From NCBI GenBank assembly GCA_002494135.1, contig DLBG01000031.1, positions 1 to 15,529 on the forward strand: a stretch of 15,529 nucleotides of DNA, in the 5' to 3' direction. This DNA is from Lachnospiraceae bacterium UBA7027. Its GTDB lineage: Bacteria > Bacillota > Clostridia > Lachnospirales > Lachnospiraceae. This document shows, one piece after another, positions 6,169 to 12,334 of this stretch; position 1 is the stretch's first letter; each line of letters starts with the position of its first letter. Made by a program: the position numbers and the translations under genes. A model generated the notes under the pieces. The model was not told the DNA's origin, searched no databases, and saw only the letters and a list, made by a program, of their open reading frames with translations.

Positions 6169-6939
6169 TTACTCTTCTCTCTCCACTTTGGCGTATGTAA
6201 ACGTATTCAAAAACTGCTTCGCTCGCTCTGTCTTCGGATGTTCAAAAAACTCCGTGGCGGTTCCTTCCTCTTCCAGATGACCGCCGTCGAGAAAAATCAC
6301 CCGGTCGGCAATTGCCTTCGCAAATGACATCTCATGAGTGACAATCACCATGGTCTTTCCTTCTTTGGCCAATGACAGCAAAACATCCAATACCTCACGT
6401 ACCATTTCCGGGTCCAGTGCCGCCGTAACCTCATCAAAAAGAAGCACTTCCGGATGCATGGCCAGGGCTCTTACAATTGCCACGCGCTGTTTCTGACCGC
6501 CGGATAACTGCCTCGGATAATTGTCTTTCTTTTCAAGCAGACCGACACGGGCAAGCAGTTGCAGAGCCTCCTCCCTGACTTCCTTTCGGTCTCTTTTCTG
6601 TACCAGAACCGGGGAAAGCATTACGTTCTGCAAAATGGTTTTATGCGGAAACAGTTCATAGCTCTGAAATACCATTCCGACCTTTTCTCGGATTCTGGTA
6701 ATACTTCCGAGCTTTCCGTCCACCTTTTCCCCACGGTAGGTAACCTCTCCCTTCTGGATGGGTTCCAGGCCGTTCATAATTCGAAGAATCGTACTTTTTC
6801 CGCATCCGGAAGGACCTACGATTACCACAACTTCTCCTTCATATACGGAAAGGGAAAAATCTTCCAGTACGGAATTTTCGTCGTATCGTTTTGTAATATG
6901 ATCCACGCGGATAATTTCTTCTTTTTTATTCACACTCAT
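6169..6939 (-). CDS. Polar amino-acid ABC transporter ATPase (PAAT, GlnQ/TcyC-like)
   Basis: 256 residues. Walker A GPSGCGKST (42-50), Q-loop Gln92 in VFQSYELFPHKT, signature LSGGQKQR (145-152), Walker B LLFDE (166-170) and switch His202 in THEMSFAKAIADRV. The helix after Walker B reads VTAALDPE where most relatives have PTSALDPE; the catalytic Glu170 is kept. It powers import by the two His-type permeases encoded just upstream, with which it overlaps by ATGA (6939-6936). The family mostly imports polar amino acids. Cysteine or cystine is the likely cargo because the binding protein of this operon has a CjaA-like cysteine-binding domain. The ribosome site lies within the permease end. Confidence 0.92.
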   Translation of the reverse strand: MSVNKKEEIIRVDHITKRYDENSVLEDFSLSVYEGEVVVIVGPSGCGKSTILRIMNGLEPIQKGEVTYRGEKVDGKLGSITRIREKVGMVFQSYELFPHKTILQNVMLSPVLVQKRDRKEVREEALQLLARVGLLEKKDNYPRQLSGGQKQRVAIVRALAMHPEVLLFDEVTAALDPEMVREVLDVLLSLAKEGKTMVIVTHEMSFAKAIADRVIFLDGGHLEEEGTATEFFEHPKTERAKQFLNTFTYAKVEREE

Positions 6940-7616
6940 GACTTATTCCACTTCTTTTCCAGATATTTCGATAACATACTGATCGGCCAGCAGCCGATAA
7001 AATAAAGCAATAATACGGTACCGTATACTCCGAATGCCGCGTTGGGCGAAGAAGTCCGGTTTGCCTCAATAATCTGCTGTCCCACTTTTAAAACTTCCAC
7101 TACTCCGATCATCATTACCAGCGAAGTTGTTTTAATCATTCTGGTTACCAGATTGATGGAAAGCGGCAGGAGACGTCTTAGTGTCTGCGGAAGAATGATT
7201 ACCGAAAACACGAGGAAGGAATTCATTCCCAGCGCTTTCGCGCTTTCATACTGATGCTTCGGAATGCTGATAAATGCACCTCTTACCAGATCCGCCATCT
7301 CCGCACATCCCCAGAAAGAGAATACAATCACCGAAGCAACCTCCGCATTCAGGTTCCAGCCAAATGCCCTCGTGGTCCCGAAGAATACCAGAAACAGTAA
7401 AACCATCTGCGGCATGATGCGAACCACTTCCAGATACAGTCTTGTAATCACCTTAATCACAGGAGATTTCGAAGTCATCACAATTCCCAGAGGAATCCCG
7501 AGTCCGATACTGAATCCGACCGCAATCAGACTGATTCGAAGGGACACCCACAATCCGCCTAAGAGTCTTGCCATATTGGAACCTTTAAACAAAACCTCAA
7601 TTCCCAAATTCGGCAT
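6936..7616 (-). CDS. Polar amino-acid ABC transporter permease (His/Glu/Gln/Arg/opine family), second copy
   Basis: 226 residues with about five membrane segments. The cytoplasmic coupling loop is in SAKALGMNSFLVFSVIILPQTLRRLLP (EAA motif, here ESAKALG). The start at 7616 has AAGGAGGG six bases upstream and lies 20 bases inside the end of the preceding permease. It probably forms a heterodimer with the product of 7597-8256, as in other PAAT systems. Ends with KKWNKS and overlaps the ATPase by 4 bases. Intact and normal length. Confidence 0.9.
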   Translation of the reverse strand: MPNLGIEVLFKGSNMARLLGGLWVSLRISLIAVGFSIGLGIPLGIVMTSKSPVIKVITRLYLEVVRIMPQMVLLFLVFFGTTRAFGWNLNAEVASVIVFSFWGCAEMADLVRGAFISIPKHQYESAKALGMNSFLVFSVIILPQTLRRLLPLSINLVTRMIKTTSLVMMIGVVEVLKVGQQIIEANRTSSPNAAFGVYGTVLLLYFIGCWPISMLSKYLEKKWNKS

Positions 7617-8256
7617 GGCGAACCCTCCTTTCCAGCCGGTCTCCGAGAACGGATACCGGAATCAGAATCAGTGCATAGAATACAACCAGAAGGGTCAGGC
7701 ACTCCGTTGTTTTGTAATAAAGTCCGATCAAATCCTTTGCCGTAAACATTAAATCCATCAGGCTGATTGCCGAGAAGACACTGGTTTCCTTCAAAAGAAA
7801 GATGATGTTTGCAACAAATGACGGAACACTTACCGAGAAGGCCTGCGGAAAGATAATATGCGTTACCACCTGGCTTTTGTTCATTCCGAGGGATAATGCA
7901 CTCTCTGTCTGGATTTTGGCAACGGATTCGAGGCCGCTTCGAAATGTTTCCGCCATATAGGCTCCTCCGAGCAGTGCCAGTCCCAGTGCCCCGCAAAAAT
8001 CGGCCCGGATGGGTATCCCGATTCTCGGCAGTGCAAAATACAGAAAAAACAGTTGCACCAGAAGCGGCGTATTCCGGAATAACTCGATATAAACTCCCGC
8101 TATCTGGCTTGCAACGGGGATTTTATAGAACCGGACTATCGCGCACAGTATGCCGATCAGAATCGCAAAAATAATACCGATCCACCCTATTCGTAATGTA
8201 AGCAGCATCGCCTTCCAGAATAGCGGAAGGTAGGAGCCGATTACTTCCCAGTTCAT
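7597..8256 (-). CDS. Polar amino-acid ABC transporter permease, first copy
   Basis: 219 residues. The usual PAAT permease pattern is present: an N-terminal LFWKAMLLTLRIGWIGIIFA segment, then VYIELFRNTPLLVQLFFLYFALP, AYMAETFRSGLESVAKIQTESALSLGM (the EAA coupling loop) and IIFPQAFSVSVPSFVANIIFLLKETS. Resembles HisM/GlnP/TcyB proteins. Paired with the permease at 6936-7616, its likely heterodimer partner. Starts 2 bases after metI, with AGAGG in the metI end as ribosome site, so it is co-translated with the methionine transporter genes. Confidence 0.92.
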   Translation of the reverse strand: MNWEVIGSYLPLFWKAMLLTLRIGWIGIIFAILIGILCAIVRFYKIPVASQIAGVYIELFRNTPLLVQLFFLYFALPRIGIPIRADFCGALGLALLGGAYMAETFRSGLESVAKIQTESALSLGMNKSQVVTHIIFPQAFSVSVPSFVANIIFLLKETSVFSAISLMDLMFTAKDLIGLYYKTTECLTLLVVFYALILIPVSVLGDRLERRVRHAEFGN

Positions 8257-8258
8257 TT

Positions 8259-8933
8259 TTATTTTCCTCTTCTCTTATCTATTTTCTTGGAAAGCAGCAT
8301 TCCCAGCCATTGCAGAATCTGCATAAGAACGACCAGGACTGCAACCGTAATAATCATAATTTTGGTTTCATATCTGTAATATCCGTAACGGATTGCAATA
8401 TCGCCGAGGCCGCCTCCGCCGATGACACCTGCCATTGCGGAGTATCCCAGAATGGTTCCGAGTGCTATGGTGACTCCGACCAAAAGAGACGTCCTGCTTT
8501 CCGTTACCAGCACTTTCCAAATGATGGTAAAATACCCCGCTCCCATACTGAACGCTGCCTCGATCACTCCCTTGTCCACTTCTTTTAAAGAGCTTTCCAC
8601 CATTCTTGCAATTAAGGGTGCCGCCGCAAAAGTAAGCGGTACAATGGTAGCCGTGGTTCCGTAACTTTTTCCGACAATCATTTTGGTAAGGGGCATAATC
8701 AGAATCAGCAAAATCAAAAAAGGAATGCTTCTGGTGATGTTGATTATGACATCCAGTATTTTATAAATTACCCTGTTCGGTCTGATTCCGTCCGCATCGG
8801 TAATGGTCAAAAGAATGCCTAAAGGAAGGCCGATTATATACCCCAGAATCGTGGAAATCAAAACCATATATAAAGTGTCCCATGTGCCGTCTGCAAGCAT
8901 GACTGCCATATCTTTAAATTCCATCTGCCGCAT
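8259..8933 (-). CDS. metI: Methionine ABC transporter permease MetI
   Basis: 224 residues with five to six membrane segments. MetI features include TLYMVLISTILGYIIGLPLGILL, NITRSIPFLILLILIMPLTKMIVGKSYGTTA, AAPLIARMVESSLKEVDKGVIEAA (coupling loop) and SAMAGVIGGGGLGDIAIRYGY. Homodimeric permease for D/L-methionine with MetN. The start lies 20 bases inside metN. Either the ATG at 8933 or the one at 8924 could be used; the GGGAG element is only 3 bases from the first and 12 from the second, so the exact start is uncertain. Confidence 0.95.
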   Translation of the reverse strand: MRQMEFKDMAVMLADGTWDTLYMVLISTILGYIIGLPLGILLTITDADGIRPNRVIYKILDVIINITRSIPFLILLILIMPLTKMIVGKSYGTTATIVPLTFAAAPLIARMVESSLKEVDKGVIEAAFSMGAGYFTIIWKVLVTESRTSLLVGVTIALGTILGYSAMAGVIGGGGLGDIAIRYGYYRYETKIMIITVAVLVVLMQILQWLGMLLSKKIDKRRGK

Positions 8934-9693
8934 TCACTCCCATCTGACTGATTTTTCGTTCCAAAAGCAGGCTCTTTGCCGCATTGCTCTTCGGATGACG
9001 GAATACTTCCTCCACCGGTCCGATTTCGGCAAGTTCACCGAGATTGAGAACCGCCACTCTGTCGCAGATCTCCTCCACCACACGCATTTCGTGCGTTATA
9101 ACTACAACCGTAATTCCGTAATCTTTATTGATTTGTTTTAAAAGGGCCAGAATCGTACCCGTTGTCTGAGGATCCAGCGCACTGGTCGCCTCATCACACA
9201 AAATAATCCGGGGATTGGAAGCCAGTGTTCTTGCAATTGCAACACGCTGCTTCTGCCCGCCGGATAACTGAACAGGATAGGCCTTTGCTTTTTCTTCCAG
9301 GCCTACAATTTTCAGATAATTCATCGCCTTTTCCCTGGCTTCGCGTTTCTTTACGCCTGCTATTTCCATGGGAAAACAGACATTATCCAGCACGTTTCTT
9401 TGCATCAGGAGATTAAAATGCTGAAAAATCATTCCGATTTCTCTGCGCATCAGCCGAAGTTCCTTCTCGGACAGACTCATAAGATTCTTTCCGTCCACCC
9501 ATACTTCTCCGCCGGTGGGTTTCTCCAGCAAATTCATGCACCGAACCAGGGTGCTCTTGCCTGCACCGGAAAGTCCGATTACACCGAAAATTTCTCCTTC
9601 CTCAACGGAAAGACTGACATCGGATAACGCATGAACACTGCTTTTATTAGCATCAAATGTTTTTGTGACATTTTTAATCTCAATAATTGACAT
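8914..9693 (-). CDS. metN: Methionine ABC transporter ATPase MetN, lacking the NIL domain
   Basis: 259 residues. Walker A GLSGAGKST (40-48), Q-loop Gln91, signature LSGGQKQR (143-150), Walker B IILCDE (163-168) and switch His201. The sequence is typical MetN in the ATPase core (MRREIGMIFQHFNLL, TSALDPQTTGTILALLKQIN) but stops after about 259 residues. MetN is usually near 340 because of a C-terminal NIL domain that binds methionine and inhibits transport when internal methionine is high. That domain is absent here, so this importer should lack direct trans-inhibition. Ribosome site AAGG, about 11 bases before ATG. A hairpin separates it from the binding-protein gene. Confidence 0.93.
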   Translation of the reverse strand: MSIIEIKNVTKTFDANKSSVHALSDVSLSVEEGEIFGVIGLSGAGKSTLVRCMNLLEKPTGGEVWVDGKNLMSLSEKELRLMRREIGMIFQHFNLLMQRNVLDNVCFPMEIAGVKKREAREKAMNYLKIVGLEEKAKAYPVQLSGGQKQRVAIARTLASNPRIILCDEATSALDPQTTGTILALLKQINKDYGITVVVITHEMRVVEEICDRVAVLNLGELAEIGPVEEVFRHPKSNAAKSLLLERKISQMGVNAADGI

Positions 9694-9715
9694 CTTGTAC
9701 TCTTCCTTACGCGTA

Positions 9716-9745
9716 TTCTCTCACGGGAGTATTCCCGTGAGAGAA
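9716..9745 (-). other. Intergenic mRNA hairpin between binding-protein gene and metN
   Basis: A perfect 13-bp stem, TTCTCTCACGGGA with TCCCGTGAGAGAA, has a four-base loop. No T-run follows it on the minus strand (ATACGCG comes next), so it is not a standard terminator. It may protect the 3' end of the binding-protein message and give more binding protein than transporter, as in other ABC operons. It ends 22 bases before the metN ATG. Confidence 0.75.
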
Positions 9746-9795
9746 CAGGTTTTCCTCATTTTCCGGATTTTCTTTCGAAACTCCTTTAATACCGC

Positions 9796-11424
9796 TTATT
9801 CAGCGAACGGTACTACCGCACCGTCATAGGTTTTTTCGATAAACTCTTTGATTTCATCGGACTTCAGAACTTCTGCAAGTGCCTTCAGTCCCTCGTTATT
9901 TTCATTTCCCTCTTTTACAACAAGAACGTTTACATAGGTCTTCGCTGCTTCGGAATCGGATTTCTCATATGCGATGGAATCTTTTCCTACGGAGAATCCT
10001 GCCTCAAGAGCATAGTTTCCGTTTAATACCACGAAAGCCACTTCGTCTTTTACTCTGGATACCTGTGCTGCTTCAAGCTCCTGAATCTTTACATCATAGG
10101 GATTCTCCACGATATCCAGTACGGTTGCGGTAAGGCCTGCGCCTTCTTTTAATTTGATGATTCCGTTATCCTGAAGAAGAAGTAATGCTCTTGCTTCATT
10201 GGTAGTGTCGTTGGGTACTGCTATGGTATCTCCCTTTGCAATGTCTTTTAAGGAAGCCTTGGTTCCGGGATAGATTCCGAAAGGTTCATAGTGAATGCCT
10301 GCGATGGAAACCAGCTTTGTTCCCTTCTCCTCATTGAAGTTGTCAAGATAAGGTACATGCTGGAAATAATTTGCATCGATTTCGCCGCTGTCTACTACAA
10401 GGTTCGGCTGAACATAATCTTCAAATTCGGTAACTTCCAATTTCCATCCGTCTTTTGCAAGAATTTCTGCAGCTTTTGCAAGAATTTCCGCATGAGGGGT
10501 AGGGGAAGCCGCTACGGTGATGGTTCCTTTTTCCTCAACCGGTGCAGCTGTCTGACCGCCTACTACACCGCCCTCTACAACAAGTGTATCTTCATAATCA
10601 AGACCGTAAGTATCAACTAAGGTTGCTTCATAATCCGCATGGAAGAAGTTTTCTTTTCCGAGCGCTTCAATTTCTTCGTTTAACCAGGTAAGTAAGGAAG
10701 CATTTCCTTTTGTTACCGCAGGAGCAATGGTATCGGCGCTTCCCAGGGATTCGATTCCGACGGTGTATCCTTCGTTCTCGTTTGCAAACGCAATTACTTC
10801 GGTGTTATCGTTTGCCCATGCTACACCGGTTCCGTTTTCAAACGCACTCTTTGCTGCTGCATAGGTATCGAACTTCTGTAACTTGATTTCCGGGTTGTTC
10901 TTTTCCAGATAAGTTTCTGCGGTCGTACCGGAAATTACGATTACCTGATCATCCGCACCGATCTGTGCCAAGTCCGTAATGACTCTGTCATTGTGGGAAA
11001 CAACACCCAGTGCAACGTTCATGTAAGGAAGTGCAAAATCAACTTCTTCCGCACGTTCCGGTGTTACGGTAAAGTTTGCAAGAACAATGTCAACCTTGCC
11101 GGTTTTTAACGATTCAATACGGCTGGCTGCCTCGGTGGATACGTAATTGATTTTTACGCCCAGATCCTCACCGATCCGGTTTCCGAAATACACATCGTAT
11201 CCCTGATAATCACCGTTTTCATCCACATATCCGAACGGGGACTTATCGGAAAATACACCGATATTGATGGTTCCGCTTTCCTTAATTTCATCCACGGTTC
11301 TGTAAATCTCTTTTCCACCTTCGTTTGCATTACCGTTTCCCTTGGCGCATCCGGCAAGCAATCCTACCGCACTGATTGCGGCAATTCCGACTGCAGCCAC
11401 TTTCTTAATTAATTTATTCTTCAT
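9796..11424 (-). CDS. Two-headed substrate-binding lipoprotein: CjaA-like cysteine-binding domain fused to MetQ/NlpA
   Basis: 542 residues from the ATG at 11424, which has AAGGAG nine bases upstream; a longer frame upstream lacks a site. Residues 1-25 are a lipoprotein signal ending in LLAG with Cys26. Residues about 40-288 form an SBP_bac_3 domain very like Campylobacter CjaA, which binds cysteine: TINIGVFSDKSPFGYVDENG, ANFTVTPERAEEVDFALPYM and a VVEGG end. A short linker (about 284-300) follows. Residues about 301-542 are a complete MetQ/NlpA domain: TITVAASPTPHAEIL, DYVQPNLVVDSGEIDANYFQH, VPNDTTNEARALLLLQDNGI. The downstream genes supply both a MetNI transporter and a PAAT permease pair plus ATPase, matching the two domains. 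No frameshift. It lacks the 1:1 gene-per-receptor arrangement usual for these families. Confidence 0.93.
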   Translation of the reverse strand: MKNKLIKKVAAVGIAAISAVGLLAGCAKGNGNANEGGKEIYRTVDEIKESGTINIGVFSDKSPFGYVDENGDYQGYDVYFGNRIGEDLGVKINYVSTEAASRIESLKTGKVDIVLANFTVTPERAEEVDFALPYMNVALGVVSHNDRVITDLAQIGADDQVIVISGTTAETYLEKNNPEIKLQKFDTYAAAKSAFENGTGVAWANDNTEVIAFANENEGYTVGIESLGSADTIAPAVTKGNASLLTWLNEEIEALGKENFFHADYEATLVDTYGLDYEDTLVVEGGVVGGQTAAPVEEKGTITVAASPTPHAEILAKAAEILAKDGWKLEVTEFEDYVQPNLVVDSGEIDANYFQHVPYLDNFNEEKGTKLVSIAGIHYEPFGIYPGTKASLKDIAKGDTIAVPNDTTNEARALLLLQDNGIIKLKEGAGLTATVLDIVENPYDVKIQELEAAQVSRVKDEVAFVVLNGNYALEAGFSVGKDSIAYEKSDSEAAKTYVNVLVVKEGNENNEGLKALAEVLKSDEIKEFIEKTYDGAVVPFAE

Positions 11425-11501
11425 TGCTTTGATCTCCTTCATTGTGATTTTCAAATAACTTTTTATTTTCAACTTTTTCCTGTATTACTGTTTTCTATGT
11501 T

Positions 11502-11545
11502 GCCGGTTTCCCGACCTTCCCGCAAATGGTGCCGTCCCGTCGGAA
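11502..11545 (-). other. Mutually exclusive hairpins between the second leader peptide and the binding-protein gene
   Basis: On the minus strand TTCCGAC (11545-11539) can pair with GTCGGGAA (11515-11508) with one bulged G. The same GTCGG (11515-11511) can instead pair with CCGGC (11506-11502) around a GAAA tetraloop. Both cannot form. The first stem starts three bases after the stop of the 22-residue Cys-rich ORF, so a ribosome stalled on its last Cys codons would block it. There is no T-run, so any effect would be on translation or RNA stability. Confidence 0.4.
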
Positions 11546-11547
11546 CT

Positions 11548-11616
11548 TCAGTCGCAACATCGCATCCTGCAGCACATTCGTGTACTGTAATTAAGATGAA
11601 TGCTTTCCGTTTTCAT
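11548..11616 (-). CDS. Putative Cys-rich leader peptide 2 (22 residues)
   Basis: ATG at 11616 with AAGGAG eight bases before it, and TGA at 11550-11548. The peptide is MKTESIHLNYSTR followed by MCCRMRCCD, so four of its last eight residues are Cys and two of the last nine are Met. It lies after the leader terminator and about 120 bases before the Cys/Met binding-protein gene. This is the pattern of an attenuation peptide that senses charged tRNA-Cys rather than a protein with its own job. Too small to compare with any family. Not experimentally known to me. Confidence 0.6.
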   Translation of the reverse strand: MKTESIHLNYSTRMCCRMRCCD

Positions 11617-11653
11617 TTCTTTCACTCCTTCCTGTCCGTTGCAAATCCATAAT

Positions 11654-11676
11654 AAAAGGGGCCCGTTCGGACCCCC
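11654..11676 (-). terminator. Intrinsic terminator (attenuator) in the Cys/Met transporter leader
   Basis: GGGGTCC (11675-11669), loop GAAC, GGGCCCC (11664-11658), then TTTTATT. It lies 28 bases after the stop of the 45-residue leader peptide. The left arm plus loop base, GGGGTCCG (11675-11668), is also complementary, with one bulged A, to CGGAACCCC (11771-11763) inside the leader ORF just after its Cys/Met run. This gives a candidate antiterminator that would exclude the terminator. Confidence 0.75.
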
Positions 11677-11703
11677 TGATCATCTCTTCATTCGCAATAC
11701 GGA

Positions 11704-11841
11704 TTACGGCAAACTGCGCACACGCAATTCAACCGCTTCCGCATTCTCGAAATCCATGAATCGGGGTTCCGTCATGCGAGGGCAGCACATCATGCACATG
11801 CACATCATATTCACTTGATAAGTGACTGTTTGCTGTTTCAT
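11704..11841 (-). CDS. Putative Met/Cys-rich leader peptide 1 (45 residues)
   Basis: ATG at 11841 with AGGAG six to seven bases upstream; TAA at 11706-11704. After MKQQTVTYQVN, residues 12-20 are MMCMCMMCC, that is nine Met or Cys codons in a row, then PRM. The rest (TEPRFMDFENAEAVELRVRSLP) is unremarkable. It is the first ORF on the mRNA that goes on to encode cysteine- and methionine-importer genes, and an intrinsic terminator follows 28 bases after its stop. Together these point to a ribosome-mediated attenuator sensing both charged tRNA-Met and tRNA-Cys. The alternative, a small metal- or thiol-binding protein, cannot be excluded. Confidence 0.65.
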   Translation of the reverse strand: MKQQTVTYQVNMMCMCMMCCPRMTEPRFMDFENAEAVELRVRSLP

Positions 11842-11861
11842 CTTTTTACTCCTGTTTATTT

Positions 11862-11885
11862 GATTCGGATTCATAAATCCGAACC
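11862..11885 (-). other. 5' hairpin of the Cys/Met transporter mRNA
   Basis: GGTTCGGATT with AATCCGAATC, ten pairs including one G-U, around TATG. It sits a few bases after the predicted transcription start (near 11887) and just before the ribosome site of leader peptide 1. Likely a stability hairpin; no other role is visible. Confidence 0.55.
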
Positions 11886-11893
11886 TGCGTGTA

Positions 11894-11927
11894 ACTATAT
11901 ACCCATTTACCTACTTTGTCAATAGGT
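11894..11927 (-). promoter_or_regulatory. Promoter of Cys/Met transporter operon with Rrf2-type operator
   Basis: Consensus -35 TTGACA (11922-11917), a 17-base spacer and -10 TATAGT (11899-11894). The -35 sits in the middle of an inverted repeat ACCTA-N9-TAGGT (11927-11909). The same element, differing by one central base, overlaps the nifS promoter. The symmetry and the link to cysteine and Fe-S genes resemble sites of Rrf2-family regulators (CymR, IscR) in Firmicutes. Binding here would block RNA polymerase. The regulator gene is not in the window. Confidence 0.75.
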
Positions 11928-11944
11928 TTAATATAATTTTTTTT

Positions 11945-12322
11945 CTATTCCGATTTCCGCTTCTCGTAATCCTCTAAAGCGGATTTAATTGCTTCTTCCG
12001 CAAGAACGGAACAATGCATTTTATAATCCGGAAGTCCGTCCAGGGCTTCGGCCACTGCCTTATTCGTAAGCTCTCTTACTTCGGAAAGGGGTTTTCCCTT
12101 AATCATTTCGGTCGCCATGGAACTGGATGCTATGGCGCTTCCGCAGCCAAAGGTTTCGAATTTGACATCCTTTACAATGTCATCCTCGATCAGGAGATAC
12201 ATTTTCATGATATCTCCGCATTTCGCATTTCCGACCTCGCCGATTCCGTTTGCGTTCTCTATCACTCCCACATTTCTCGGATTTCTGAAATGATCCATTA
12301 CTTTTTCGCTGTATAACGACAT
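11945..12322 (-). CDS. iscU: Fe-S cluster assembly scaffold, NifU N-terminal/IscU type
   Basis: 125 residues. Begins MSLYSEKVMDHFRNPRNVG, the standard IscU/NifU start. Cluster ligands Cys35 (GNAKCGD, with Asp37), Cys60 (FGCGSAIASSS) and Cys104 (MHCSVLA) are all present. It builds clusters from sulfur delivered by the cysteine desulfurase encoded 12 bases upstream. AAGGAGG precedes the ATG. No terminator is visible after the stop; the mRNA is A-rich there and the next promoter begins within about 20 bases, so read-through into the Cys/Met transporter operon is possible. No separate NifU C-terminal domain. Confidence 0.96.
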   Translation of the reverse strand: MSLYSEKVMDHFRNPRNVGVIENANGIGEVGNAKCGDIMKMYLLIEDDIVKDVKFETFGCGSAIASSSMATEMIKGKPLSEVRELTNKAVAEALDGLPDYKMHCSVLAEEAIKSALEDYEKRKSE

Positions 12323-12334
12323 GATTTTTCCTCC

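Noticed and set aside
7559..7996. 145-residue minus-strand ORF overlapping the permeases
   Set aside because: Out-of-frame shadow of the first PAAT permease; no ribosome site and no recognisable domain.
9725..9763. 12-residue minus-strand ORF (MRKTCSLTGILP) in the intergenic hairpin before metN
   Set aside because: It has only one Cys, no ribosome site at a proper distance, and its codons lie in the hairpin stem; likely chance.
11500..11550. SAM-I riboswitch or T-box in front of the Cys/Met operon
   Set aside because: GAAACCGGCAAC and GGGACGGCACC faintly recall S-box and T-box pieces, but the order of core elements, the kink-turn, the specifier loop and the full TGGNACC box are not found.
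11600..11818. 72-residue plus-strand ORF opposite the leader
   Set aside because: It has no clear ribosome site, covers the terminator and both leader ORFs in antisense, and resembles no family.
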